A DNA stretch of 51,688 nucleotides from an uncultured Clostridia bacterium (lineage in GTDB: Bacteria > Bacillota_A > Clostridia > Christensenellales > CAG-138): contig CAMNHT010000001.1 in the NCBI GenBank assembly GCA_946539625.1, positions 1 through 51,688 on the forward strand. The letters run 5' to 3'. The notes beneath the pieces were generated by a model that ran no database searches, had not been told where the DNA came from, and was given only the letters and a program-made list of their open reading frames with translations. A program made the position numbers and the translations under genes. Positions 40,968 to 49,367 of this stretch are shown here, one piece after another. How positions within the stretch are numbered: the stretch's first letter is position 1; each line of letters begins with the position of its first letter.

Positions 40968-40996
40968 ATAATAAGGAAATTCATGGCTTTTGTCAA
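40968..40996 (-). promoter_or_regulatory. Sigma-A promoter of cysS
   Basis: On the minus strand perfect TTGACA, a 17-bp spacer and TATTAT. The leader is about 65 bp and could fold GAATACAC-CCGGA-GTGCATTC. Confidence 0.8.
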
Positions 40997-41003
40997 TAAG
41001 GAT

Positions 41004-41032
41004 TTGACGAACGCTTACTTTTGTACTATAAT
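41004..41032 (+). promoter_or_regulatory. Sigma-A promoter of the cohesin-like surface protein gene
   Basis: TTGACG, a 17-bp spacer and TATAAT; leader about 90 bp. The -35 is 7 bp from the divergent cysS -35, back to back. Confidence 0.82.
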
Positions 41033-41127
41033 TTATAAACTAAAGCAAATATCGACAGGATCGGTTCGCTCCGATCCGAACGCCCGGAATTCATGGGTGA
41101 TAAACAAAACTATCCGGAGGACTGTAT

Positions 41128-42207
41128 ATGAAGCGTATATTGGCTGTAATGATTGCCGCCGTGCTGCTGTTTGCGGTGCCCGTTCTGTCCGGTGAAGCGG
41201 CGGGCAACGAGGAACTCGGTGAAATGCTGATCGAATCGGTATCCGTTACCGGACCGGTCGGAGAAGTCGTCAAGGTCAACTTTGAACTGTATCCGAACCT
41301 TCCCGACGACAGAAAACTGGATTCATTGTCCGGCTCGATGAAGTTTGATCCGGAATTCGTCACGCTCGGTGCGATCAATCAGGTCGATGAAGAACAGAAT
41401 TTGACCTCATTGATGAAGGGTAAGGCGTCATCCTTCCAGTACAACGTCTATGACGACGGAACGATGCGATTTGTGTTTATCGACGCATACGGCGTAGAAA
41501 CGGAAGGCTTCTGGTTCCAGGCGGAGTTCCGCATCGAAAAAGAAGGCGCAACGGATTTTGTATTCAACAGCATAGAATATACGGGACTCCAGGCGGTTGA
41601 AAATGCCGACGGAACAACCTCTTACAATACCGTTTCGTATTACATTGAGCCGTTCTCCACCGGCGGTATCTACACCGAAGGCGAAAGCGTCCCGACAAAC
41701 GGCGCGGCAGATGAAACCTTCGCTCCGTTCACGCCGACTGTAGCGACGCCGGCAGTTGTTACACCGACGCCGAAACCGAGCAACGGCGGACAGGACGTTC
41801 CGATCACGTCCACGCTGCCGACGGTATCTGCGAACGCAACGGCGCACAGCGGCATTGTAACACCGCCGCCTGCGGTCACGTCCATGCCCGTTACGACGCC
41901 TGCTCCGTATGAGGAGAGGACAGCGGCGCCGAATGACCCGCAGGAAGGACCGCTTGATCCCAATGCAGAGGGGACCGCTGCAGCGGGATCCGCGGAAACA
42001 GGAGAACCGGGATCGTACACGATCGAGGACGAAACAGGCGAAAATGGCACGCAGGGCGGCATTAAACAGGATACGGCTGTCGGAAATGAAACGCCGCAGT
42101 CGAACACACTGCTCGTGATCGGATTGATCATCGGCATCGTTGCAGTGCTGGGACTCGGCGCGCTGGCAATCGTTCTGATCCTCAAACGCCGCGGAATGGA
42201 AGACTGA
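41128..42207 (+). CDS. Surface-anchored protein with cohesin-like domain
   Basis: The 359-aa protein has a signal peptide (1-25, ILAVMIAAVLLFAVPVLSGEA), an extracytoplasmic beta domain of about 150 aa, a Pro/Thr-rich linker (about 195-265, TPTVATPAVVTPTPKPSNGG) and a C-terminal membrane helix (about 328-350, LLVIGLIIGIVAVLGLGALA) with a basic stop-transfer tail (LKRRGMED). The beta domain has cohesin-like features (VGEVVKVNFEL, LSGSMKFDPEFVTLGAI, GTMRFVFIDA). In cellulosomes such domains bind dockerins, but many cohesin-like domains do other jobs. GGAGG is present before the ATG. It is a single-gene unit. Confidence 0.65.
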   Translation: MKRILAVMIAAVLLFAVPVLSGEAAGNEELGEMLIESVSVTGPVGEVVKVNFELYPNLPDDRKLDSLSGSMKFDPEFVTLGAINQVDEEQNLTSLMKGKASSFQYNVYDDGTMRFVFIDAYGVETEGFWFQAEFRIEKEGATDFVFNSIEYTGLQAVENADGTTSYNTVSYYIEPFSTGGIYTEGESVPTNGAADETFAPFTPTVATPAVVTPTPKPSNGGQDVPITSTLPTVSANATAHSGIVTPPPAVTSMPVTTPAPYEERTAAPNDPQEGPLDPNAEGTAAAGSAETGEPGSYTIEDETGENGTQGGIKQDTAVGNETPQSNTLLVIGLIIGIVAVLGLGALAIVLILKRRGMED

Positions 42208-42223
42208 TCTATCGGAATGTGAA

Positions 42224-42252
42224 AAGAAAGCTCTCAATTTTGAGAGCTTTCT
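42224..42252 (+). terminator. Intrinsic terminator after the cohesin-like gene
   Basis: A 13-bp stem AAGAAAGCTCTCAA / TGAGAGCTTTCTT; the last Ts also form the start of the next -35 box. Confidence 0.78.
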
Positions 42253-42280
42253 TGCGTTTTCGAAAGAACCGTTGTATAAT
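42252..42280 (+). promoter_or_regulatory. Sigma-A promoter of folT-folC-HAD
   Basis: TTGCGT, a 17-bp spacer and TATAAT, about 30 bp before the folT ATG. The leader is too short for a folate riboswitch. Confidence 0.78.
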
Positions 42281-42310
42281 AATAAAGTTTGAGAACAGGA
42301 GGTGGAAGAA

Positions 42311-42853
42311 ATGCGGCGGATCACAACACGTCAGCTGACATTTGCGGCGATGTTTGCGGCTTTGGCAGCGCTTTTGTCAATCTATCCGTTTACGTTCTAC
42401 CTGCCGGACTTCAGCCGGATCACCTTCCGCGAGATTCCGATCTATCTTTGCTCGTTTGCGCTCGGTCCCGTATGGGGCGGTCTGTGCGCGCTCGTTTCCG
42501 ACCTGCTCGGAACGTTCATCAGCAATTCCGGCAACGCGTGGAATCCGATGTTTGCGGCTTCGGCAGTCCTGTCCGGCGTGCTGCCGGGAATTTTGTTCCG
42601 TTATGTATTCAAAAAAGAAAAGCTGACGCTTGCTACGACGCTGTCAATCGTACCGGTCAATATCGCCGTATCTCTGTTTTTGACGACGCTGTGGTTTCAG
42701 TTACTCGGCTTCACCGGCGGAATGCCGTTCTGGGCATATCTGCTGATCCGCAGGCTTTGGCTTGTCGCGGTCATGACAGTGATTCAGATCATTGCCGTCA
42801 GAGCACTGTATCCGGTTGTACAAAAGGGAGTTATGGGAGGGGATCATTCATGA
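42311..42853 (+). CDS. folT: ECF transporter S component, probably folate (FolT-like)
   Basis: S components bind a vitamin and pair with the shared EcfA/EcfA'/EcfT energising module. The 180-aa protein has six hydrophobic segments and the typical opening RRITTRQLTFAAMFAALAAL. Motifs such as FREIPIYLCSFALGPVWGGL and LVSDLLGTF are general to the family. Folate is inferred from the ATGA coupling to folC, which adds glutamates to trap folate in the cell. The ATG at 42311 is 8 bases after AGGAGG; the GTG at 42302 lies inside that site and is rejected. Confidence 0.8.
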   Translation: MRRITTRQLTFAAMFAALAALLSIYPFTFYLPDFSRITFREIPIYLCSFALGPVWGGLCALVSDLLGTFISNSGNAWNPMFAASAVLSGVLPGILFRYVFKKEKLTLATTLSIVPVNIAVSLFLTTLWFQLLGFTGGMPFWAYLLIRRLWLVAVMTVIQIIAVRALYPVVQKGVMGGDHS

Positions 42854-44133
42854 CATATGAAGAAGCAATTGCCTATATTCACGGCATGTACTGGCGCGGC
42901 TCAAAGCTCGGACTTGTCCGGGTGACGGAATTGTGTCATCTGTTGGGCGATCCGCAGAAAACGCTGAAGTTTATCCACGTCGCGGGAACGAACGGGAAAG
43001 GCTCTACCTGCGCCATGCTGTCCCGAATCCTCTGCGCAGAAGGGTATAAAACGGGTCTGTTCGTATCTCCGTACGTCGATCGGTTCAACGAGCGCATTCA
43101 GCTCAACAATACGCCGATCCCGGACGACGATCTTGCCGCGCTCGTTACGGAGATCGCGCCGGTCGTCGATTCCATGGTGAATCCCGCGACCGAATTTGAA
43201 GTGATCACTGCCGCAGCATTTCTGTATTATGCCAGACAAAAATGCGATTACGTCGTATTGGAGGTCGGGCTCGGCGGAGAACTGGATTCCACCAACGTGA
43301 TCGACACGCCGCTGCTTTCGATCATCACGGCGATCGACTACGACCATATGCATATCCTCGGCGACACGATCGAGGAGATCGCAAGCGCAAAAGCGGGCAT
43401 CATCAAGGATAACGGAACGGTACTGTTCTACGGTCAGCATGAAAACGCGCTTCCCGTGATCGAGGCGGCATGCAAAAAGCACGGAGCGGAGCTTCACGTC
43501 GTCGATCGTTCCACGCTGAAGGAAGGCATGTATGATCTGCACGGACAGACGTTCGATTATCGGGGATATCATGATTTGCGGCTCGGACTTCTCGGGAAGT
43601 ATCAGATGAAAAATGCCGCGACCGTGATCGACGCGGTCGAGCTTTTGCGCAAAAAAGGCGTTGCGATATCCGATGAAGCATTGCGTAAAGGACTTTCCGA
43701 AACGGTTTGGCCGGCGCGGTTTGAGCTTTTAAGAGAGGATCCGCCGTTCTTTGTCGACGGGGGACACAATCCGCACGGCGTCAGGGGAACGGTCGAGACA
43801 TATCAACGGCTGTTTCCGGACCGCAAAGCAAAGATCATTATGGGCATGATGCGCGACAAGGATGTTTCGCAGTCGATCGAGCTGCTCCTGCCGATCGCAA
43901 AGGAGTTCTATACCGTCACGCCGAATAACGACCGTGCCATGCCGAGCGAAGAGCTTGCTGCGCTGATTCGCGCGTTCGGAGCAGCGGCGACGCCGTTTTC
44001 GTCGGTCGCCGACGCGATCGAGACCGCCGCACGCGGAGACGAACCTTCGCTTGCGGTCGGTTCGCTGTACATGGCGGGCGAGGTGCATGAAGCGTTTCGC
44101 ACCTTGATGAAGATTGGGAAATTCGAAGAATGA
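42850..44133 (+). CDS. folC: Folylpolyglutamate synthase / dihydrofolate synthase
   Basis: FolC ligates glutamate to (dihydro)folate using ATP. The 427-aa Mur ligase-fold protein has the P-loop GTNGKGST (46-53), YVDRFNERIQLN, VLEVGLGGELDSTNV and the C-terminal domain motif FFVDGGHNPHGVR. The ATG overlaps the folT stop as ATGA, and its own stop overlaps the HAD gene. The same frame is open well upstream, but a start at 42850 gives the family N-terminus MTYEEAIAYI. Confidence 0.93.
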   Translation: MTYEEAIAYIHGMYWRGSKLGLVRVTELCHLLGDPQKTLKFIHVAGTNGKGSTCAMLSRILCAEGYKTGLFVSPYVDRFNERIQLNNTPIPDDDLAALVTEIAPVVDSMVNPATEFEVITAAAFLYYARQKCDYVVLEVGLGGELDSTNVIDTPLLSIITAIDYDHMHILGDTIEEIASAKAGIIKDNGTVLFYGQHENALPVIEAACKKHGAELHVVDRSTLKEGMYDLHGQTFDYRGYHDLRLGLLGKYQMKNAATVIDAVELLRKKGVAISDEALRKGLSETVWPARFELLREDPPFFVDGGHNPHGVRGTVETYQRLFPDRKAKIIMGMMRDKDVSQSIELLLPIAKEFYTVTPNNDRAMPSEELAALIRAFGAAATPFSSVADAIETAARGDEPSLAVGSLYMAGEVHEAFRTLMKIGKFEE

Positions 44134-44918
44134 AGCTTTTAGCGCTCGACATCGACGATACGCTGGTCATGACCGGCAAGCTTCCGAGCGAACGCCTGAA
44201 AAATGCTATTCAGCTTACAAGGGATCACGGCGTTACGGTCGTGCTTGCGACGGGACGCGGTTTTTTGGGAACGAAGCAGATCCGCGAATCCCTGTCGGTA
44301 TACGGTCCGCTGATCCACTACGGCGGAGCGGTGGTTTCCGACGGACGGACGGGTGAGCACCTTTATGTGAATTATCTGCGCCCGGAGGACGTTGTTACGG
44401 CGTTTGCGGTCGCCGATTCGTTCGGAATCCATGCACAGATCTATGAGGAGGATACGGTCGTCTTTCGTCAGGAGAATGCTTTTACAAAGCAGTATACCGG
44501 CATACTGAACCTGCCGTTTATCGTCGATCCGCATCTTTTATACCGTCCGCTTAACAATATTCCGAAGGTCCTGTACGCCGTTGATCCGGCGAAAGAAGCG
44601 GAGCTTTACAAGGAGATCCGCGCGCTTTTGCCGAAGCACTTATCCGTACTCTGCTCAAAGCCCGGCTTTATCGAAATCGGCTCGGTATCGTCAACAAAGG
44701 GATCCGCATTGGAAAAGGTTGCGGCAATGCTCGGCATATCGCGCGAGGATGTGACGGCGATCGGCGATAACACGCTTGATCTTGACATGATCGAATGGGC
44801 GGGGACGGGCGTCTGCGTCGCTAACGCCAACGCGCTCGTCAGGGAAAAAGCCGACCTGATCATCGGCAGCTGCGAAAACGACGGCGTCGCGGAGTATCTG
44901 GAATCTCTTTATGCTTAA
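44130..44918 (+). CDS. HAD superfamily phosphatase, Cof type
   Basis: The product is a predicted phosphatase of sugar phosphates, nucleotides or cofactors of the Cof (IIB) group. The 262-aa protein has motif I LDIDDTL (6-12), motif II VVLATGRG, and motif IV IGDNTLDLDM preceded by the motif III Lys in STKGSALEK. It is translationally coupled to folC (ATGA), so a role in pterin or folate metabolism is possible but not shown. Confidence 0.88.
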   Translation: MKLLALDIDDTLVMTGKLPSERLKNAIQLTRDHGVTVVLATGRGFLGTKQIRESLSVYGPLIHYGGAVVSDGRTGEHLYVNYLRPEDVVTAFAVADSFGIHAQIYEEDTVVFRQENAFTKQYTGILNLPFIVDPHLLYRPLNNIPKVLYAVDPAKEAELYKEIRALLPKHLSVLCSKPGFIEIGSVSSTKGSALEKVAAMLGISREDVTAIGDNTLDLDMIEWAGTGVCVANANALVREKADLIIGSCENDGVAEYLESLYA

Positions 44919-44925
44919 ATAATAC

Positions 44926-44949
44926 AGAGCGCCAGAAGCGCTCTTTTTT
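44926..44949 (+). terminator. Intrinsic terminator of the folT operon
   Basis: AGAGCGC-CAGAA-GCGCTCT is followed by a T tract (TTTTTG). It directly precedes the end of the convergent radical SAM gene. Confidence 0.85.
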
Positions 44950-44950
44950 G

Positions 44951-45832
44951 TTACAGATCGACGTGATCCGAAAACGACGGGGTGAACGAGCGTCCGACGC
45001 TCGTAAGATCCTGTGTAAAAACGTCGGTAAACCCCAGAGAAATACAGTAATCGAGTGCGCTTTCGTACTCGCGCTGCGTCAGCGGACGGTCCAGCGGCTT
45101 TTCGGTGCATTCGGGGATCGGTGTGAACTGCGACATCAGCGAGATCGGGCAGCCGACGCCGAACCATTCTTTGATCGCGGCCAAAACGCATCGCGTATCG
45201 AACACGCATCCCGGCAGAACGAGATGCCGGATACGAACGCCTTTCTTCGCGATTCCGGTTTCGTCGGTTACCATAAACCCGACCTGACGGATCATCTCGG
45301 CGATCGCTTCGATCGCTGTATCAAAATAGTCCGAAGCGCGTGAAAACTTCAGCGAAAGCCTTGGATCGACATATTTCAGATCGGGCAGGTAAATATCAAC
45401 AAGCCCTTCATACGAACGGATCGTATCGACCGTTTCATATGCGTTCGTGTTATATACGACGGGGATCGAAAGGCCTTCGGCTTTCGCAAGGCGGAGCGCT
45501 GCAATGATCGCGTCCTTGTGCGGTGTCGGCGTGACGAGATTGATATTATGCGCGCCGAGCGCCTGCAGCTTCAGCATGACGTCCTTCAGCCGGGGAACGT
45601 CAAACGCTTCGCCAAGCGTTCCGCTTGTCAGAACCATGTTCTGGCAGAAAATACATTTCAGATTGCAGCCGGAAAAGAAGATCGCTCCGCTTCCGCGCGT
45701 GCCGCTGATACTCGGCTCCTCATCAAAATGCAGAGCGGCGCGCGCAACACGCGCAACGGAAGAACAGCCGCAGAATCCAAATGCGGCTGTTCGATCAATA
45801 TTACAGTTTCGCGGGCAGATGCTGCAGGACAT
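44951..45832 (-). CDS. Radical SAM protein, PflA/AmmeMemoRadiSam-like
   Basis: The 293-aa protein has the radical SAM cluster motif CNLKCIFCQN (Cys56, Cys60, Cys63) near the N-terminus after a cysteine-rich head (MSCSICPRNC and GFCGC) that could hold a second cluster. GSGAIFFSGCN, VTPTPHKDAI and VYNTNAYETVD are typical of the group related to pyruvate formate-lyase activating enzyme. The substrate is unknown. The ATG lies 2 bp after the stop of the NlpC gene, so the two are one operon; a functional link to the cell-wall hydrolase is not evident. Confidence 0.85.
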   Translation of the reverse strand: MSCSICPRNCNIDRTAAFGFCGCSSVARVARAALHFDEEPSISGTRGSGAIFFSGCNLKCIFCQNMVLTSGTLGEAFDVPRLKDVMLKLQALGAHNINLVTPTPHKDAIIAALRLAKAEGLSIPVVYNTNAYETVDTIRSYEGLVDIYLPDLKYVDPRLSLKFSRASDYFDTAIEAIAEMIRQVGFMVTDETGIAKKGVRIRHLVLPGCVFDTRCVLAAIKEWFGVGCPISLMSQFTPIPECTEKPLDRPLTQREYESALDYCISLGFTDVFTQDLTSVGRSFTPSFSDHVDL

Positions 45833-45834
45833 GA

Positions 45835-47307
45835 TCAGAATACCCGTCTTCCGCAGACAAAATGTTCGTACCAGTAGGAGGAGAAGGAACTTTTCACAAC
45901 TTCCCCTTTGCTGGAGCTTGCATGGATAAATGAGCCGCTGCCGATGTAGATTGCCGTATGGTTGACGCGCTCGCTTGTATTGCTGTTGAAGAACAGGAGA
46001 TCGCCGCGCTTCAGATCGTCGACGGAATCGATCCGTTTCCAGCTGTCGTTTTCCGAGTAGGAGTGCGCACTGCGGCGGCTCACCGATACGCCCGCCTTTT
46101 TCAGACAGTAATAGACGAGACCGGAGCAGTCGAACGAATCGGGTCCTTCATCACCCAGAACGTAAGGATCGCCGAGCTGATTCTTTGCGCAGCTGATCAC
46201 GCCGTCGGCATTGTGCGAATAACCGGAATCTTCTCCGGATGACGGTGTTTTTGTCGGTTTCGGCGTGTCTGTCGGTTTCGGCGTGTTCGTCGGTTTCGGC
46301 GTGTTCGTCGGTTTCGGCGTATTCGTGGGCTTCGGCGTGTTCGTCGGCTTTGGGGTTTTTGTCGGTTTCGGCGTAGCCGTGGCTTTCTGCGTAGCGGTCG
46401 GTTTCTGCGTAGCGGTCGGTTTCGGCGTTTTTGTCGGTTTCGGCGTCGCAGTCTTGGAAGGATTTGACGAAGCGGTCTTCGCCGGCTTCGGCGTAGGCGT
46501 TTTTGAAGGACGCGGCGTCGGAGACTTTGACGGCCTCGGTGTGGGCGTGGGCGTCGGAACCGGGGTCGGCGTCGCAAGCGGAATCGCGCTGTCGGAATAC
46601 AAAAGATCCCAGTCATCCCGCGTGATCTGTCCGTCGACATCCTTGTCGTTTTTGACCTGGAACAATCGTACGGCTTCTTCCGTATTCGGTCCGTAATAGC
46701 CGGTGATACGGTCGGAATAATAACCGAGCTCGTGAAGCTGCCGCTGAATGCTTCTTACATCGGCGCCGCTGTCGTCAAGCTTGATGCGGTATTCCTGCGC
46801 ATCGTCGGAAAACAGCATTTCCTGCAGCGCGGCGGAAGCGATTCCGTTCTGCTCACTGTCGGTCGCGCGCTGAAAAAGCGTTACGGCGTTTCTTGTGGAT
46901 TCGTTATAGAGCGTACCGGGGTCATCCGCTTCCATGTAGCCGAGATCCATCAGCCTCTGCTGCAGTGCGGAAACCTCCGCGTTGTCATCGTTCAACTGCA
47001 GCGTGGAGTAATGGGAAATGTCGATCCGGCCGTTTGTCGGCTCCGGTTCAGGTGTGGTCTTCGGTATGAAAGCGGCAAGGGAAGGGCTCGGTGTAGCGCC
47101 GCGCAGCGAAACAGAGTCCTCCTTTGTTGTCAGATAGACAGACTCGGCGTTTGCGGAGGGGAAGGGAGAGATCCTGCGATCGCGCAGAAGCAGAAACAGT
47201 CCTGCGGTGCAAAACACCGCAGCGGCGGACAGAGCGATCGCAACACGCAACGCGACCGGCATTGATCTGCGCTTTTTTCCGGGTAATAATTTGATCTCTT
47301 TTTCCAT
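45835..47307 (-). CDS. Secreted NlpC/P60 peptidoglycan hydrolase with peptidoglycan-binding domains
   Basis: The 490-aa protein is anchored by an N-terminal membrane helix (about 19-41), followed by two PG_binding_1 modules (about 103-160 and 177-235; SALQQRLMDLGYMEADDPG and SIQRQLHELGYYSDRITG). A long Pro/Thr/Lys linker of hexapeptide repeats follows (KPTNTP and variants, about 245-355), then a C-terminal NlpC/P60 domain. The catalytic Cys is in FDCSGLVYYC, the His in RVNHTAIYIGSG, with FIHASSSKGEV behind it. It should cut peptidoglycan stem-peptide bonds (D-Glu-diamino acid type) outside the cell. AAAGGAG precedes the ATG. Confidence 0.88.
   Translation of the reverse strand: MEKEIKLLPGKKRRSMPVALRVAIALSAAAVFCTAGLFLLLRDRRISPFPSANAESVYLTTKEDSVSLRGATPSPSLAAFIPKTTPEPEPTNGRIDISHYSTLQLNDDNAEVSALQQRLMDLGYMEADDPGTLYNESTRNAVTLFQRATDSEQNGIASAALQEMLFSDDAQEYRIKLDDSGADVRSIQRQLHELGYYSDRITGYYGPNTEEAVRLFQVKNDKDVDGQITRDDWDLLYSDSAIPLATPTPVPTPTPTPRPSKSPTPRPSKTPTPKPAKTASSNPSKTATPKPTKTPKPTATQKPTATQKATATPKPTKTPKPTNTPKPTNTPKPTNTPKPTNTPKPTDTPKPTKTPSSGEDSGYSHNADGVISCAKNQLGDPYVLGDEGPDSFDCSGLVYYCLKKAGVSVSRRSAHSYSENDSWKRIDSVDDLKRGDLLFFNSNTSERVNHTAIYIGSGSFIHASSSKGEVVKSSFSSYWYEHFVCGRRVF
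46245..46449 (-). repeat. 18-bp tandem repeats coding the Lys-Pro-Thr linker
   Basis: Copies of an 18-bp unit (GTCGGTTTCGGCGTGTTC on the plus strand) run almost perfectly at 46252-46350, with diverged copies on both sides, coding KPTNTP-type hexapeptides. The near-identity at DNA level suggests recent expansion by slippage and a length-variable linker. Confidence 0.85.
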
Positions 47308-47329
47308 CGTCCGACTCCTTTCGCATTCT

Positions 47330-47338
47330 ATTATAGCA
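47330..47338 (-). promoter_or_regulatory. Extended -10 promoter of the NlpC gene
   Basis: On the minus strand TGCTATAAT (TGn plus a perfect -10) lies about 23 bp before the ATG. No -35 box is seen at the proper distance. Confidence 0.5.
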
Positions 47339-47376
47339 TGCAGTTTGCAACATAATCTTGAAATTTATATAAATTA

Positions 47377-47405
47377 TTTCCAAATACAGAAAGATGTGCT
47401 ATACT
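47377..47405 (+). promoter_or_regulatory. Sigma-A promoter of the ABC-F gene
   Basis: TTTCCA, a 17-bp spacer and TATACT. It excludes the in-frame start at 47394 and supports the ATG at 47442. Confidence 0.65.
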
Positions 47406-47441
47406 AAAACAAATACATCATTGCAGATTATCGGTAACATC

Positions 47442-49367
47442 ATGGTATTATTAGGTGTAGACGGTTTAAAAAAGTCTTTTGCCGACCGGACGCTGTTTTC
47501 GGATGTGTCTTTTGAGATACGCACGGGAGAACGCGTCGGCCTGATCGGCGTAAACGGAAGCGGAAAAACGACGCTGATGCGGATCCTGATGGGGAAGGAA
47601 CCGTATGACGGCGGTTCTTTCGGCATGCCGCAGGGAACAAGGCTGTCCTATGTGGAGCAGATCCCGAAGCTTGACGCGGATATGGATCTCTATTCATTCA
47701 CGCTTGAAGCATACAGACCGCTTCTGGACCTTGAAGCAGAGGAAGCGCGGATCCTGCAAAAACTGGAACAGGGAAACGGGGACCGCGATCGGCTGATCGC
47801 CAGACAGGCTGTGATCGTCGAAACACTTTCCCGCGAAGACGGCGCAACATTTCGCGCACTGACGCGGTCCGCACTTTTGGGACTCGGGTTCTCAGAAGAT
47901 GATCTGACCCGATCCGTGACGTCTTTCTCAGGCGGGCAGGTCAGCAAGGCGATGCTTGCGCGCGCGATCCTGTCCCGTGCCGACCTGCTGCTTCTGGACG
48001 AACCGACCAACAATCTCGATGTTACGGCGATCCGATGGCTGACGGAATATCTGAAGCAGTTCAGGGGCGCGGTGCTGGTGGCTTCGCACGATCGCGCATT
48101 TTTGGACGATACCGTTACGCGCATGCTGGAGCTGCAGCACGGAAGGATCCGGGGAACGGACGGCAATTATACGCGCTACATGGAATTGAAGCTCGACGCG
48201 CGTGAGCTCGCGAAAAAGCAATACCTGCGCAAGCAGAAGGAAATCCGCCGCATCCAGGGGATCATCGAACAGCAAAAAAGATGGAATCAGGCGCATAACT
48301 ACGTAACGATCGCATCAAAACAGAAGCAGATCGACCGGATACGGGAGGACATGGTTGAGCCGGAACGCGACGAAAAGGCGATTGTATTTCGCTTTCCGAC
48401 GCCGCAGCCGACCGGAAACGAGGTAATCGTTCTGAACAAGCTCGGCATGCGATACGGGGAACATCGCGTGTTCTCGGGATTGGATGCGATGATCACCGCG
48501 GGACAGTGCGTCTGCCTGATCGGCGCGAATGGCTGCGGAAAGACGACACTTTTGAAGATCCTGACCGGAAACGAACGTCCGACGGAGGGCACGTTCAAGA
48601 TCGGCGCCGGTGTGCGGATCGGGTATTACGCGCAAAATACGTATGACCTCAACGATACGAATACCGTGATCGGTGAGCTGGACGAAGCGTTTCCTTCCAT
48701 TGAGCGAAACACGCTGCGCGGCTATCTCGGCATGTTTCTGTTCAAGTTCGACGACATCGATAAGCGCATCGGCTCACTGTCGGGCGGTGAAAAGGCAAGG
48801 ATCCGCCTTCTGAAACTTGTGCTTTCGGGCGCAAACGTGCTTCTGCTGGACGAGCCGACGAACCATCTGGATATCGCATCCGCGGAAATGCTCGAAACCG
48901 CCCTGGAGAAGTTCACCGGAACGGTCCTGATCGTTACGCACGACCGATATATGGTGAGACGCCTTGCGGATCGTGTCATTCTGATGACCGGGGACGGACT
49001 GATCGAACAGCAGGATGAGGAAGAGGATCTGTTCGAACGGATCGTCGAGCGCAAACAGGAAAAACCAAAGCAAAAGGAGCAATCCGGTTCCGACAATCTG
49101 TTTCTGAAACGGAAGGAATATAAACAGCGGCGTACGAAAGCAAAGCAGGAGATCCATCGGATCGAAGAGCAGATTGCCCGCAACGAAGCGGCAAAGAAAG
49201 ACGCGGAGCAAGCGTTGATCGAAGCGCAGTCCGGAACCGATTTTCGGCGGATGCAGCAGCTGTATGAAACCATATCTTCGCTTGAAGCGGAGGAGACCGA
49301 ACTCTATGACCGGCTGGAGCAGGCCGAAACCGAACTTGCCCGCATCGAAACGGAGGAAGAGGTATGA
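47442..49367 (+). CDS. ABC-F family ATPase
   Basis: ABC-F proteins are soluble twin-ATPase factors that act on the ribosome, in translation quality control or antibiotic protection. The 641-aa protein has Walker A GVNGSGKTT (36-44), signature SFSGGQVSKA and Walker B LLLLDEPTNNLD in the first half. The second half has GANGCGKTT (about 361-369), SLSGGEKARI and LLLDEPTNHLD. The inter-domain linker (P-site tRNA interaction motif) is helical and basic (KKQYLRKQKEIRRIQG). A C-terminal coiled coil follows (about 555-640), as in Uup/YdiF-like members. No typical antibiotic-resistance arm is recognisable. The ribosome binding site is weak. Confidence 0.9.
   Translation: MVLLGVDGLKKSFADRTLFSDVSFEIRTGERVGLIGVNGSGKTTLMRILMGKEPYDGGSFGMPQGTRLSYVEQIPKLDADMDLYSFTLEAYRPLLDLEAEEARILQKLEQGNGDRDRLIARQAVIVETLSREDGATFRALTRSALLGLGFSEDDLTRSVTSFSGGQVSKAMLARAILSRADLLLLDEPTNNLDVTAIRWLTEYLKQFRGAVLVASHDRAFLDDTVTRMLELQHGRIRGTDGNYTRYMELKLDARELAKKQYLRKQKEIRRIQGIIEQQKRWNQAHNYVTIASKQKQIDRIREDMVEPERDEKAIVFRFPTPQPTGNEVIVLNKLGMRYGEHRVFSGLDAMITAGQCVCLIGANGCGKTTLLKILTGNERPTEGTFKIGAGVRIGYYAQNTYDLNDTNTVIGELDEAFPSIERNTLRGYLGMFLFKFDDIDKRIGSLSGGEKARIRLLKLVLSGANVLLLDEPTNHLDIASAEMLETALEKFTGTVLIVTHDRYMVRRLADRVILMTGDGLIEQQDEEEDLFERIVERKQEKPKQKEQSGSDNLFLKRKEYKQRRTKAKQEIHRIEEQIARNEAAKKDAEQALIEAQSGTDFRRMQQLYETISSLEAEETELYDRLEQAETELARIETEEEV

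Noticed and set aside
42289..42849. Open upstream extension of the folC frame over folT
   Set aside because: The folC family start is at 42850, coupled to the folT stop; the extension is a frame shadow of folT.
46245..46449. Regular repeats considered as a CRISPR array
   Set aside because: Units are contiguous without spacers, in frame, and code a Pro/Thr linker.
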